Program-made: the position numbers and the translations under genes | Origin: Chrysomallon squamiferum | Lineage: Eukaryota > Mollusca > Gastropoda > Neomphalida > Peltospiridae | Reading direction: 5' to 3' | DNA: 10,000 bases | NCBI GenBank assembly: GCA_012295275.1 | Contig: CM022669.1 | Coordinates: 16,515,172 to 16,525,171, forward strand | Notes under the pieces: generated by a model | What the model was told of the DNA's origin: nothing | What the model saw: only the letters and a program-made list of their open reading frames with translations | The model's database searches: none | Shown: positions 1 to 7,348 of the stretch, piece after piece | Numbering within the stretch: the first letter of the stretch is position 1 | Layout of the letters: the number at the start of each line of letters is the position of its first letter

Positions 1-91
1 AACATTATTTGGCTAAGCAAGTAAGAAATTGGTTAATTAAAGAGACATTTTAAATTTGAAGGACAGAGCTACACAAACAGTGGTGTCAGAC

Positions 92-200
92 CAGTTTAGA
101 AACAGAAGCACCAGTTTTAATGGAAAACATTTTTTTTTACTTTTCTTTTTTTTTTCAGTTTAGAAATAAAGAAGTAGCTTTGATGGAAAGTTTTTGTTTT
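92..200. repeat. Diverged ~64 bp tandem duplication
   Basis: Two neighbouring segments begin with CAGTTTAGAAA (92-102 and 156-166), continue with a similar GAAG-containing core, then an ATGGAAA motif followed by a T-rich run. The copies are about 64 bp apart and have diverged by substitutions and small indels. This is seen directly. The origin, such as replication slippage or an old tandem duplication, is inferred. Confidence 0.6.
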
Positions 201-204
201 ATTA

Positions 205-297
205 TATTATTATTATTATTTTTAAATACATTAACAAAAAATATAATAATAATAATAATAATAACAACAAACAAAATAAATAAATAAACAAATAAAT
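205..297. repeat. ATT array facing AAT/AAC/AAAT arrays (fold-back)
   Basis: (ATT)n at 205-222 is followed after about 20 bases by (AAT)n at 243-264, then short AAC (263-272) and AAAT (274-297) runs. ATT and AAT are reverse complements, so the two arrays can pair as a hairpin with a stem of about 17 bp. Confidence 0.85.
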
Positions 298-580
298 GTA
301 TGTAGGAGTAGTTTTAACATGTATAGTTCTAAATATATTTAGCATATTTATATGCCATTGACAACTGTTTCATTTATTCATGGTGACAGACATCTCAATC
401 ATAGTTTTCATTTAAAATATTATGTTATATCACAAAATCTTACAGATGGTTTCTAAACATTTATATATATGATTAAAATACATTTTCAGTTTATAAAATC
501 TGAGTCTACATGAAATTGGTAACCCAAAGCAATGGCTAATACTTTTAATACTGGTGTTTATAAATTAAAGGAATTACATG
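298..580. other. AT-rich sequence, nothing recognisable
   Basis: No open frame of useful length, RNA gene or organised repeat is visible. Short T-rich and AT-rich stretches are of background type. Confidence 0.5.
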
Positions 581-581
581 C

Positions 582-605
582 ATATATATATATATATATA
601 TATAT
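582..605. repeat. (AT)n microsatellite
   Basis: Uninterrupted alternating AT, about 12 units, directly readable. Confidence 0.95.
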
Positions 606-868
606 TCATTTACTGTTGCAATTAAGTAGCTTATTTTTTCAATTAAATAGAGATGAAAGCACCAATGGAAATTAAATGAAGTTGAAAAGAGTTTTAAAAC
701 AGAATATAAGTAGTAATAATTAAGTAATAAAATACTTGATTACCAAAAAAAAAAGATAATTATTTCAAGACTAAATTTCAAACAGTGGAATTATTTAGAA
801 ATAGATTAAATTGATTAGTTTTACTTATTTACTTTTTAGTATTTTTGTTTTGATGAAGGGGCTATATT
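606..868. other. AT-rich sequence, nothing recognisable
   Basis: Background AT-rich DNA with a short A-run near 745-754. No gene or structured element can be supported. Confidence 0.5.
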
Positions 869-936
869 TTATTATTATTATTTTTTATATAACTGGAAGA
901 GAGCAAAAGAGAGAGAGAGAGGGAGAGAGAGAGAGG
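869..936. repeat. ATT run followed by (AG)n microsatellite
   Basis: A short ATT/T-rich run (869-886) is followed by a purine-only AG array at 908-936 with one GG interruption near 921. The AG tract is short and slightly imperfect, which suggests an ageing microsatellite. Confidence 0.9.
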
Positions 937-960
937 ATGTAGATTTTATATGAATGGATC

Positions 961-1100
961 TGTCTGTATGTGTGTTTATATATATATCTGTCTAAAGGTG
1001 TATATATATTTTTTTTTTTTACATGTGTGTGTATATGTTTGTATGTGTATATATGTAAGCCTATAGGTATGTGTATTTGTTTGTGTGTATATACTTATTT
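961..1100. repeat. Degenerate TG/TA-rich tract
   Basis: Alternating pyrimidine-purine DNA made of TGTG, TATA and TATG words, with an internal poly(T) near 1010-1020. The long frame across it reads as Cys/Tyr/Ile/Val repeats, which is what translated TG/TA repeats give, so it is not treated as coding. Confidence 0.85.
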
Positions 1101-1478
1101 TTATGCATGCACTACAGACTTGTGTAAATATTTTAATGCACTATTTTACAGTTTAGATTTTCTTTTATTATTATTTGTTTTAAATTTTTCCCTTAATGTG
1201 AAATTACACCTATACACATAAAGTTATTTGTTTGAATCTGTGTACGTGCTTATCCTCTAAACTTCAGCAATCAAAAGATTGCATGGAATTATTTACAGGG
1301 AATCTGTATTCTTTGTGTCTTGTTTCTTATCATGTGTGCATATGCATATTTAAATGTGTGTATGGATATTTAAGTGTGTGTGTGTCTGTGCATGCTTGCT
1401 ACCTCTGGGTGGTCAGAAAGAAGCTGGTGATGTTCTGAGCTTGCTGTCACTGATCTCTTGGCCCGGTTTGGAATTTCA
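1101..1478. other. Mixed sequence with a minor TG tract, no supported gene
   Basis: 1333-1392 is TG-rich. 1393-1480 is less AT-rich than its surroundings and gives a short open plus-strand frame containing GGQKEAGDVLSLLSLISWPG. I do not recognise this peptide, and the start of the frame lies in the TG repeat, so it is not called as a gene. Confidence 0.45.
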
Positions 1479-1688
1479 AATAAATAATGGTCATCTAAAC
1501 TCCCAATCTGAAAGTAAATTTGAAACACAAAAGATATAAATAAATGTTAAACTGATAAACAAACAAACAAACAAACAAACCCCAAACACCTAAATAAATA
1601 AATTCATCTAAACTGCCAGTCAAAAAAAAAATGAATTTGAAAACAAAAAACAAAAGATATAAATAAATGTAGAATTGATAAACAAAAA
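1479..1688. repeat. Diverged ~113 bp direct tandem duplication
   Basis: Copy 1 (about 1479-1564) and copy 2 (about 1591-1688) share, in order, an AAATAAATAA run, TCATCTAAACT, a GAATTTGAAA-like word, AAAAGATATAAATAAATGT and a GATAAAC motif. Copy 2 has extra A-rich insertions. Each copy runs into a tetranucleotide array, AAAC after copy 1 and AAAT after copy 2. Confidence 0.85.
1556..1580. repeat. (AAAC)n microsatellite
   Basis: About six AAAC units, directly readable, ending in a CCCAAAC variant. It grows out of the terminal GATAAAC motif of copy 1 of the ~113 bp duplication. Confidence 0.95.
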
Positions 1689-1689
1689 C

Positions 1690-1690
1690 A

Positions 1691-1744
<54 letters not shown>
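1690..1744. repeat. (AAAT)n microsatellite
   Basis: A pure run of about 13-14 AAAT units. It lies about 50 bases before a complementary ATTT array (1795-1815), so the two can fold back on each other. Confidence 0.97.
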
Positions 1745-1745
<1 letters not shown>

Positions 1746-1794
1746 CACAATTAAATCAACACATTTTATGCTAATATTTATATATGAAAAAATG

Positions 1795-1815
1795 TATTTA
1801 TTTATTTATTTATTT
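1795..1815. repeat. (ATTT)n microsatellite
   Basis: About five ATTT units followed by TTTCAG. The T-rich run plus CAG superficially resembles a 3' splice site, but no coding frame after it can be supported. Confidence 0.9.
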
Positions 1816-2303
1816 CAGTTGTTTCATTCACCTAAAAATTTCCGGCAAACAACATTTTATTTACAGGACAAAATAACAAACAAAACATTTATTTACATAC
1901 ATATTATTTCTAATTTGAGTTTAGCAACATTTTGTGAACAGAAAACTTAGAAAACAATAATTACTTGTATTTAGTTAGCAGCTGGCAAATTTGACAGTAG
2001 AAATCAGAATAATACAGGAAAGGTAAGAAATCAATAACAATGGAGTCTTTACATTAAGTCACCACTTAAGTAAATGAGAACATTAGTTTTCTGTGCACAG
2101 ACAAAATTCTGTTTGTCAGGCTAGTGACAGTTTTTATTAAACTTTACCTGATATATAAAGATCAAAAATAGAGTAAAAAATAAAAAATAAATAGTTAAAA
2201 GTAGATTTTGGCTATTAAAATGTACATCTGCATGCACACACACATATACATAAACTTGTAATAAAAACGTTTTTATTACAACAACAAAAAAGTAAGATAA
2301 TAA
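1816..2303. other. AT-rich sequence, no supported gene
   Basis: Contains a small direct repeat of an ACATTT(T)ATTTACA word (1852-1865 and 1885-1897) and short CA-rich DNA near 2231-2250. A donor-like AAG|GTAAGA lies at 2020-2028. No exon is called because nothing identifies the reading frame. Confidence 0.45.
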
Positions 2304-2309
2304 ATATAT

Positions 2310-2372
<63 letters not shown>
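2304..2372. repeat. Long (AT)n microsatellite
   Basis: About 69 bases of alternating AT with a single TAAATA interruption near 2321-2325. An array of this length is self-complementary and can extrude as a cruciform. Confidence 0.97.
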
Positions 2373-2381
<9 letters not shown>

Positions 2382-2431
2382 TTTTAAAAATTGACTATCA
2401 ATAAAATAACAATGGATTCTGTCACCTGCAG

Positions 2432-2448
2432 AAAAAAAAAAAAAAAAA
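2432..2448. repeat. Poly(A) run
   Basis: Seventeen consecutive A. There is no clear element body with target-site duplications around it, so it is not assigned to a retroposon. Confidence 0.9.
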
Positions 2449-2798
2449 TTGATACACAAACACCTGAACATAAAACAGTAACATTTTCCAAAAAGATATG
2501 AAATAAAATTGATTTTAGCTACTTGATTATGTAATAAAATATTTCAAAAATTCATTTAATATTCATATTGTGTAATCTCACATAAAAAAAACCCCATAAA
2601 AAAAAAAAAAACCAAGCTTAATGCAATCATACATAAACATAAAATAAAAAAAATAAATCTTCTCAAAATGCTGTGGACAGAAAAATTTAAGGTATTCTGT
2701 TACATGTAAAGAATTCATGAGTTGAAATGTTGATGTCCTGCCAATTATTTCATCACTGAGAAAGTCTGGCATGCACACCAGTGTCAGAATTTTGTGAA
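2449..2798. other. AT-rich sequence with A-runs, no supported gene
   Basis: A-runs lie at about 2583-2611. The minus-strand open frame across 2578-2778 matches no family I recognise and turns into poly-Phe/Tyr from A-runs. Its less biased part (about 2690-2775) is followed on the minus strand by a pyrimidine tract ending in CCACAG, like an acceptor site, but no exon is supported. Confidence 0.45.
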
Positions 2799-2920
2799 AG
2801 AGAGAGAGTGTGTGTGTGTGTGTATGTGTGTTTGTGTGTGTGTGTGTGTTTATTTATTTATTTATTTATTTATTTGTTTATTTGATTTATTTATTTATTT
2901 ATTATGTTTTATAACTTCTA
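2799..2920. repeat. Compound (AG)n(TG)n(TTTA)n microsatellite
   Basis: AG units at 2799-2808 pass into an interrupted TG array (2809-2848), then a TTTA array (2849-2903) with GTTTA and GATTTA variants. The three repeat types abut with no unique sequence between them. Confidence 0.95.
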
Positions 2921-3154
2921 ATTATTATTATTGCTGTTATTATATCATCATCATCATCATCATTATCATGATTATTACTTTGATATTTGAAGTTCTTCTT
3001 CATCATTATTATTACTTTTGTTATTATTAAAGATGTTGTTTTTGTTATTGTTGTTGTTAATGTTGTTCACCATTGTCATCAATGTTATCAATGTCATCGT
3101 CATTTTCTTGACTGTTATTAGGAACATTATCATCATAATCATTACCATTATTGG
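2921..3154. repeat. Degenerate ATT/ATC/GTT triplet tract
   Basis: About 230 bases dominated by NTT and NTC triplets: ATTATT, (ATC)n near 2945-2961, TTC, GTT near 3032-3070, and GTC/ATC words to 3154. The tract gives long open frames on both strands rich in Ile, Leu, Val, Phe or Asn/Asp. This is expected of triplet repeats and is not evidence of a protein. Confidence 0.85.
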
Positions 3155-3159
3155 TTATG

Positions 3160-3190
<31 letters not shown>

Positions 3191-3197
3191 TAAATAT

Positions 3198-3238
<41 letters not shown>
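3160..3238. repeat. Compound A(n)(TA)n(AAAT)n microsatellite
   Basis: Poly(A) at 3160-3174, TA units at 3175-3192 and AAAT units at 3200-3238. The AAAT array is complementary to the TTTA array at 2849-2903. Confidence 0.95.
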
Positions 3239-3239
<1 letters not shown>

Positions 3240-3240
3240 A

Positions 3241-3800
3241 AAAAGATTAATAATGCACAGCATGTGATAAAATTAAACAGTACCTATTTATTCATAAAGA
3301 CTTTTATGATATTCCTGTGCAACATGTTGTTGCAATAAAGCTTATTAAATTTAAAAGATTTAAAAAAAAGAAAATAATAATAAAAATTGATCAAACTCTA
3401 TGGAAATAATATAGTAACTTTGAATCAGAAACTACAAAAAGTGTACATCTGAATAAATATGGATCTGTTTCTTTGAATATTTCTAAAAATATTTAAAAAT
3501 CAATTTAGGAAATTAATTTTAAAAGATAATCTTTTTCTTTTACAAATACGACGAACTGAAATAATCTCTGTTGGATAATTGTTAAGATAGACATTTATTC
3601 ATTGTAATACAATGTGGAAAACAGGTATTTTTGAAGCTTTAAAATAAATAGCAACACACAACTTCAAAGTATTAAATAGATACTGGAAATTCACAAAGGT
3701 CTTACCACAATCCTGAGGGACCAAAATATATTTTTTTAATAGATATTAAATTAACATTTTGCCAGTGATACTGCAGTTTTTGAATATTTATTATTTGTTT
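3241..3800. other. AT-rich sequence, nothing recognisable
   Basis: No open frame, RNA gene or clear repeat unit. Short A-rich words occur near 3361-3385. It reads as ordinary non-coding background. Confidence 0.5.
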
Positions 3801-3810
3801 TATATTTTTT

Positions 3811-3829
3811 ATCATTATCATCATCATAC

Positions 3830-3870
<41 letters not shown>
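3811..3870. repeat. (ATC)n then (ATT)n microsatellite
   Basis: A short ATC run (3811-3827) is followed by about 13 ATT units at 3831-3870. On the minus strand this encodes a poly-Asn run inside a 64-codon frame, which is dismissed as repeat translation. Confidence 0.95.
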
Positions 3871-3873
<3 letters not shown>

Positions 3874-4186
3874 CCATACAACATATATTTTCTCAAAAAA
3901 ATGTATATTTCATTGAGTTTTCTATTTAAGATAAATTCAGTGTCTTATGAAGAATTTTAGACAAATATGAAAATTCAATAAGCAGTTTCCGTAGCAACCA
4001 CTGGAATATTATAACAAACTCTTCTGACATGAGGTCAGAATTAGAGTGAAAGACAGAATTAATAAAATTAATAGCAAATGAAGACATGAAAATGCTATCA
4101 GTAACTGATAACACGTCAGTCAGAAATATTTATCAATAAATCTCAGAATTCAAGATAACAATAACATGTAAGTAACACCTTTACAC
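3871..4186. other. AT-rich sequence, no supported gene
   Basis: A 62-codon minus-strand frame (3926-4114) is fairly balanced in composition but has no motif I recognise, no flanking gene structure and no clear splice sites. It is left uncalled. Confidence 0.4.
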
Positions 4187-4246
4187 AAACACACACACAC
4201 TTTCATACATACATTTTATATATATATATATATTTATACACACACA
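4187..4246. repeat. AC / TA / AC microsatellite cluster
   Basis: Short AC (4187-4200), TA (4216-4234) and AC (4238-4246) runs directly precede the dispersed element copy A. Confidence 0.9.
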
Positions 4247-4476
4247 TTTTGAATACTGTTCAAAGAACATAATGTGTAACTAAAAACTTTGAAAAAAAAA
4301 TCTAACACCTAACTGAGAAAACCTTTTATATATAAAGAAACCTAAACAAATATACAGAAAGGTAAATAATGTATTATATAACATCCTGGTACAGCTTTTA
4401 TGTGAAAACAGTCACCTATTGTATAGGCCATATTTCCACATTACGTAATTCCTTACTGAAAACATAAAGATGTACA
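4247..4476. repeat. Dispersed repeat family, copy A
   Basis: This copy aligns by eye along its length with 8651-8860 in the same orientation. Shared landmarks in order are GAATACTGTTCAAAGAACAT (4251-4270; GAATAGAGTTCAAGAACA in the other copy), GTGT(A/C)AC, AAACTTTGAAA/AAACTTGAAA, ACCTTTT, AAAGAAA, then AAATAATGTATTATAT and ACATCCTG, an ACCTAT, and AAAGATGTA. No ORF or tRNA promoter boxes are seen, so it is a short non-autonomous element or a truncated retroposon end. The superfamily is unknown. The left edge abuts AC/TA microsatellites. Confidence 0.75.
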
Positions 4477-4517
4477 TACATCTCACCTGCCCATATATGA
4501 AAAACACATTCATAACT

Positions 4518-4519
<2 letters not shown>

Positions 4520-4565
<46 letters not shown>
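4520..4565. repeat. (AC)n microsatellite
   Basis: About 23 pure AC units, immediately followed by copy C of the dispersed repeat. The Cys-Val run on the minus strand is translated repeat. Confidence 0.98.
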
Positions 4566-4566
<1 letters not shown>

Positions 4567-4630
4567 TTCTGAATACTGTTCAAAGAACATACACGTGAAG
4601 TAGGCCATAATATACAAATTTCCAAACGAA
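4566..4630. repeat. Dispersed repeat family, short copy C
   Basis: It starts directly after the AC array. The 20-mer GAATACTGTTCAAAGAACAT at 4571-4590 is identical to 4251-4270, exactly 320 bases away. It is then followed by TAGGCCATA...TTTCCA, a word that lies near the other end of copy A (4423-4438). The middle of the element is missing, so this looks like an internally deleted copy. Confidence 0.65.
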
Positions 4631-4710
4631 TGAATGAATAAATGTTCCACACCTCAAACCATAATTATACACTTGAATGATTTCATTTTAGATTTTTAAT
4701 ATAGATAACA

Positions 4711-4841
4711 GAACAGGAACACCCAGCCCCCTGCAGCAACTTCGTAACATTAACCCACATTGTTTATTACATGACACTTACCCTACCCCCTCAAAGCCAC
4801 TACCCAAAATTATTAAAATAAAAAAAAAAAAAAAAAAAAAA
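4711..4841 (+). other. C-rich block ending in poly(A), possible retroposed fragment
   Basis: In 4711-4810 the plus strand has 37 C against 10 G, a strand bias unlike the rest of the window. It contains CAGCCCCCTGCAG and CCCTACCCCC. An ATTAAA word (4812-4817) and 22 consecutive A (4820-4841) follow. A strand-biased body with an ATTAAA word and a terminal A-run is what a 3' end of a retroposed transcript looks like. No target-site duplication or known family could be recognised, so this is only a suggestion. Confidence 0.3.
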
Positions 4842-5158
4842 TTTCAAATTTGTTTTAAATATGTTTGAATGGTAACTGCAACATGAAACCAGTGCAGTGT
4901 ACTGCTGACATTCTCGTAAAGTCCTTGAATTCTGATATCACGCTATTGTTGACTTAAGTCAGCATTGTGATACCACCTGATTGCATGCATTAAAAACTTA
5001 CACCTTTTGGAACATTTCTTATCAGCAGTGTGTAATCTAGCTTGAATTGCCAAACATGTTTTAAGTATATAATGTGCAATATAATGAAACGAGATCAGAA
5101 ATCTACTACATTATGGGTTACTCTTACTGGTTAGCAGCAAGATACCTTGTAAATTTAC
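4842..5158. other. Less repetitive sequence with a palindrome
   Basis: Contains a compact palindrome at 4936-4972 and a small GCAGT/ACTGC inverted repeat near 4894-4905. The minus strand was read for further exons of the candidate gene at 5159-5279. No second transmembrane-like segment was found. Confidence 0.45.
4936..4972. other. Imperfect palindrome / hairpin
   Basis: The perfect 10 bp palindrome GACTTAAGTC (4951-4960) lies at the centre. The arms extend outward to TATCAC (4936-4941) and GTGATA (4967-4972), with a three-base bulge on the left and two non-Watson-Crick positions. It could form a cruciform or serve as a dimeric protein-binding site. No function is assigned. Confidence 0.6.
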
Positions 5159-5279
5159 CTTCCCGTAGGTGTATTTGAGCATTTCGCTTTTTCTTTATGT
5201 ACTCAAATGAAGTAAATACAAGTGAAAATAATACACAAATAGAAAACATAACTTCCATCATAGAAAACCATGAAAAGAG
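5159..5279 (-). CDS. Candidate internal exon, Cys-loop receptor TM3-like (tentative)
   Basis: On the minus strand, a T-rich run ending TTGAAG (AG at 5281-5280) could be an acceptor. AAG|GTAAAT at 5161-5153 is a good donor match. Between them lie 121 open bases (40 codons plus one base). The peptide contains SWFSMMEVMFSICVLFSL, then VFTSFEYIKKKR: an acidic residue, about 16 hydrophobic residues, Glu-Tyr and a basic stop. From knowledge of the family, anionic Cys-loop receptors (glycine, GABA and glutamate-gated) have a third membrane helix with S-aromatic-V-x-A-I-D-V/I, a Cys five residues after V/I, then an L/F-E-Y/F end, and some have an intron between TM2 and TM3. Against the call: the conserved Trp is missing, the Cys-to-Glu spacing is one residue longer, and no neighbouring exon is visible. 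A chance frame through T-rich DNA is the main alternative. The codons 5' of it come from intron-like and ATC-repeat DNA. Confidence 0.2.
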
Positions 5280-5372
5280 CTTCAACAAAAAATTATTATT
5301 TATTTTATTTTTACTGATATAAACCACATCAGAGCAGCATTCTTTTTTTAAAGAATTTCCTAGATATATGTA

Positions 5373-5427
5373 AATCATCATCATCATCAATCATCATCAT
5401 CATCATAATCATCATCATCATCATAAT
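5373..5427. repeat. (ATC)n microsatellite
   Basis: Interrupted array of about 17 ATC units with small ATA/AA interruptions, and a weaker echo at 5435-5444. On the minus strand its ATG triplets supply the apparent poly-Met start of the open frame running to 5124. That start is therefore artefactual. Confidence 0.95.
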
Positions 5428-5482
5428 TACACATTATCATCATAAATACTTCTATTGTTTTTAATTTTTATTAGTATTGTTA

Positions 5483-5498
5483 TTTTTTTTTTTTTTTT
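5483..5498. repeat. Poly(T) run
   Basis: Sixteen consecutive T, directly readable. It is not tied to any element body. Confidence 0.9.
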
Positions 5499-6091
<593 letters not shown>

Positions 6092-6164
6092 GTATAAAAT
6101 CAAATACATATACAACTCTTGCATACAATTTATTGTTCATTTTCATGTCCAGTTTCACACAATA

Positions 6165-6220
6165 CATAAACAAACATACACACACACAATACACAAACAT
6201 ACACAAACACACAAACAAAA
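6165..6220. repeat. Degenerate AC-rich tract
   Basis: Short ACACAC, ATACAC and AAACAC words, presumably an eroded AC array. The minus-strand Cys/Val/Leu-rich frame over 6060-6272 is translated repeat. Confidence 0.8.
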
Positions 6221-6543
6221 GTGACAAACATTTACAGAGATAGACAATGTATATTAACAACAATAAGCACATATATTTATTGTTAATGGCCTCACACTAG
6301 AAGGCCTGTTAATGGAAGACACTCATTGCATAGCCATAATGATAGTTCTCTGTATGTACAGTTAGAATGTTTAAATATTTATGTGTTCAGAGAGTCTGAA
6401 CAGCTGAAACAAACATCAAGCAAGCCTAAATACTGTTTAAACAGGTGTTTTCACCCATAAGCAAAACAAAGAGAATATAAAGAAAAAATATATAATAAAG
6501 ACAGAATGATATTTAATAATATCTCCACATTTTTGTTTCAAAG
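6221..6543. other. AT-rich sequence, nothing recognisable
   Basis: No gene or structured repeat can be supported. A few short inverted words such as TGTTTAAACA near 6433-6442 are of background size. Confidence 0.45.
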
Positions 6544-6890
6544 TACATTTTATATTATTACAAAAATCTGTATTTTGAACAAATTTAAAATCTGCTAATA
6601 AAATGTTCAGGAAAATTATAAAATCTATTTTATTACTAGTATTAAGAAAGATATATTTAATGTTCTGTTCACTTCATTATCATTTTTCTTTTTAAAACTA
6701 CATTTTAATATCAATAAGGAATAAATATCAATAATTGGAATATATTTGCAAAACGTGAAATCTGCTTAAAAACAAAATGTTCCCAAAAGTTCAAAACCTA
6801 TGAATATTATCATTAAGAACGATATATTTACAATTTCGATAATATACTTGTATACATTATTACTGAACATCAGAGTACAGACACACATTT
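6544..6890. repeat. Old ~170 bp tandem duplication
   Basis: A unit starting at a (T/C)ACATTTTA word (6543, 6709, and the start of a third unit near 6882) recurs about every 170 bases. Strong landmarks are GAAATCTGCTTA / AAAATCTGCTAA followed by AAAATGTTC (6586-6609 and 6757-6782), and ATTAAGAAAGATATATTTA / ATTAAGAACGATATATTTA (6641-6659 and 6812-6830). Their separations are about 171 bases. The copies are clearly diverged between landmarks. Confidence 0.75.
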
Positions 6891-7228
6891 TAATGGATCA
6901 CTGCATGATGTCTGAACAGTGGTCAAATATAAAATGAACTGGTAATGATAGAAAACTGAATGTCTGGGCGCTGCTAACGTCAGCTGTGTTGGGAACACAC
7001 CAGAAACTGCAGATGAAACAGAATGAGAAAGAGAAAGAGAAAAGACCGTTCTACAAAGAGTCTTTGATTACTCTTGTGAGTAGTGTCTAGTCAGGTTCTT
7101 TGTATGCTCAGTTTGCCAGCTTTTAGCTTAAGAAAACTATCACAATGCATCTGTCAGGAAACTTTGTATGTGACTGGAAATATTTTGTCAGCTTTGTCTG
7201 GTGGTGTGATTTATTTGAAAGATTTATA
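6891..7228. other. Mixed unique sequence, no supported gene
   Basis: Somewhat richer in G+C than the surroundings (for example 6961-7012). Contains a purine-only GAGAAA run at 7024-7044. No frame or family is recognised. Confidence 0.45.
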
Positions 7229-7348
7229 GCGATGACAATGATGACGATGATTGTAACAACAATTAAATAAACATCAACTAACAATAAAAATATTGATGAT
7301 GATGATGATGATGATATTCTGCATTAACCAGCAAAAAAAAAAAAAAAA
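7229..7348. repeat. Degenerate GAT/GAC triplets, (TGA)n and poly(A)
   Basis: Loose GATGAC/AATGAT triplets (7229-7265), then about seven pure TGA units (7294-7314) and 16 consecutive A at 7333-7348. The poly-Ile run on the minus strand is translated repeat. Confidence 0.9.

Noticed and set aside
8-25. tRNA A-box-like word TGGCTAAGCAAG as a possible tRNA or SINE promoter
   Set aside because: No B box at the right distance and no cloverleaf can be drawn.
970-1221. 83-codon plus-strand open frame
   Set aside because: Rich in Cys, Tyr, Ile and Val because it translates TG/TA repeats; no motif and no gene signals.
2799-3238. CRISPR-like or satellite array
   Set aside because: There are no spaced identical repeats; it is contiguous simple sequence in a eukaryotic context.
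2794-3263. Three overlapping open frames of 60-78 codons on both strands
   Set aside because: All are translations of the AG/TG/TTTA/ATT/ATC composite; frames stay open on both strands because the repeats lack stops.
3702-3896. Minus-strand frame with a poly-Asn run
   Set aside because: The run is the ATT array; flanking residues show no family.
4416-4652. 78-codon minus-strand frame with Cys-Val repeats
   Set aside because: The core is the AC array and the flanks are copies A and C of the dispersed repeat; the LNSIQNL word shared with 8448-8726 is a repeat, not a conserved protein.
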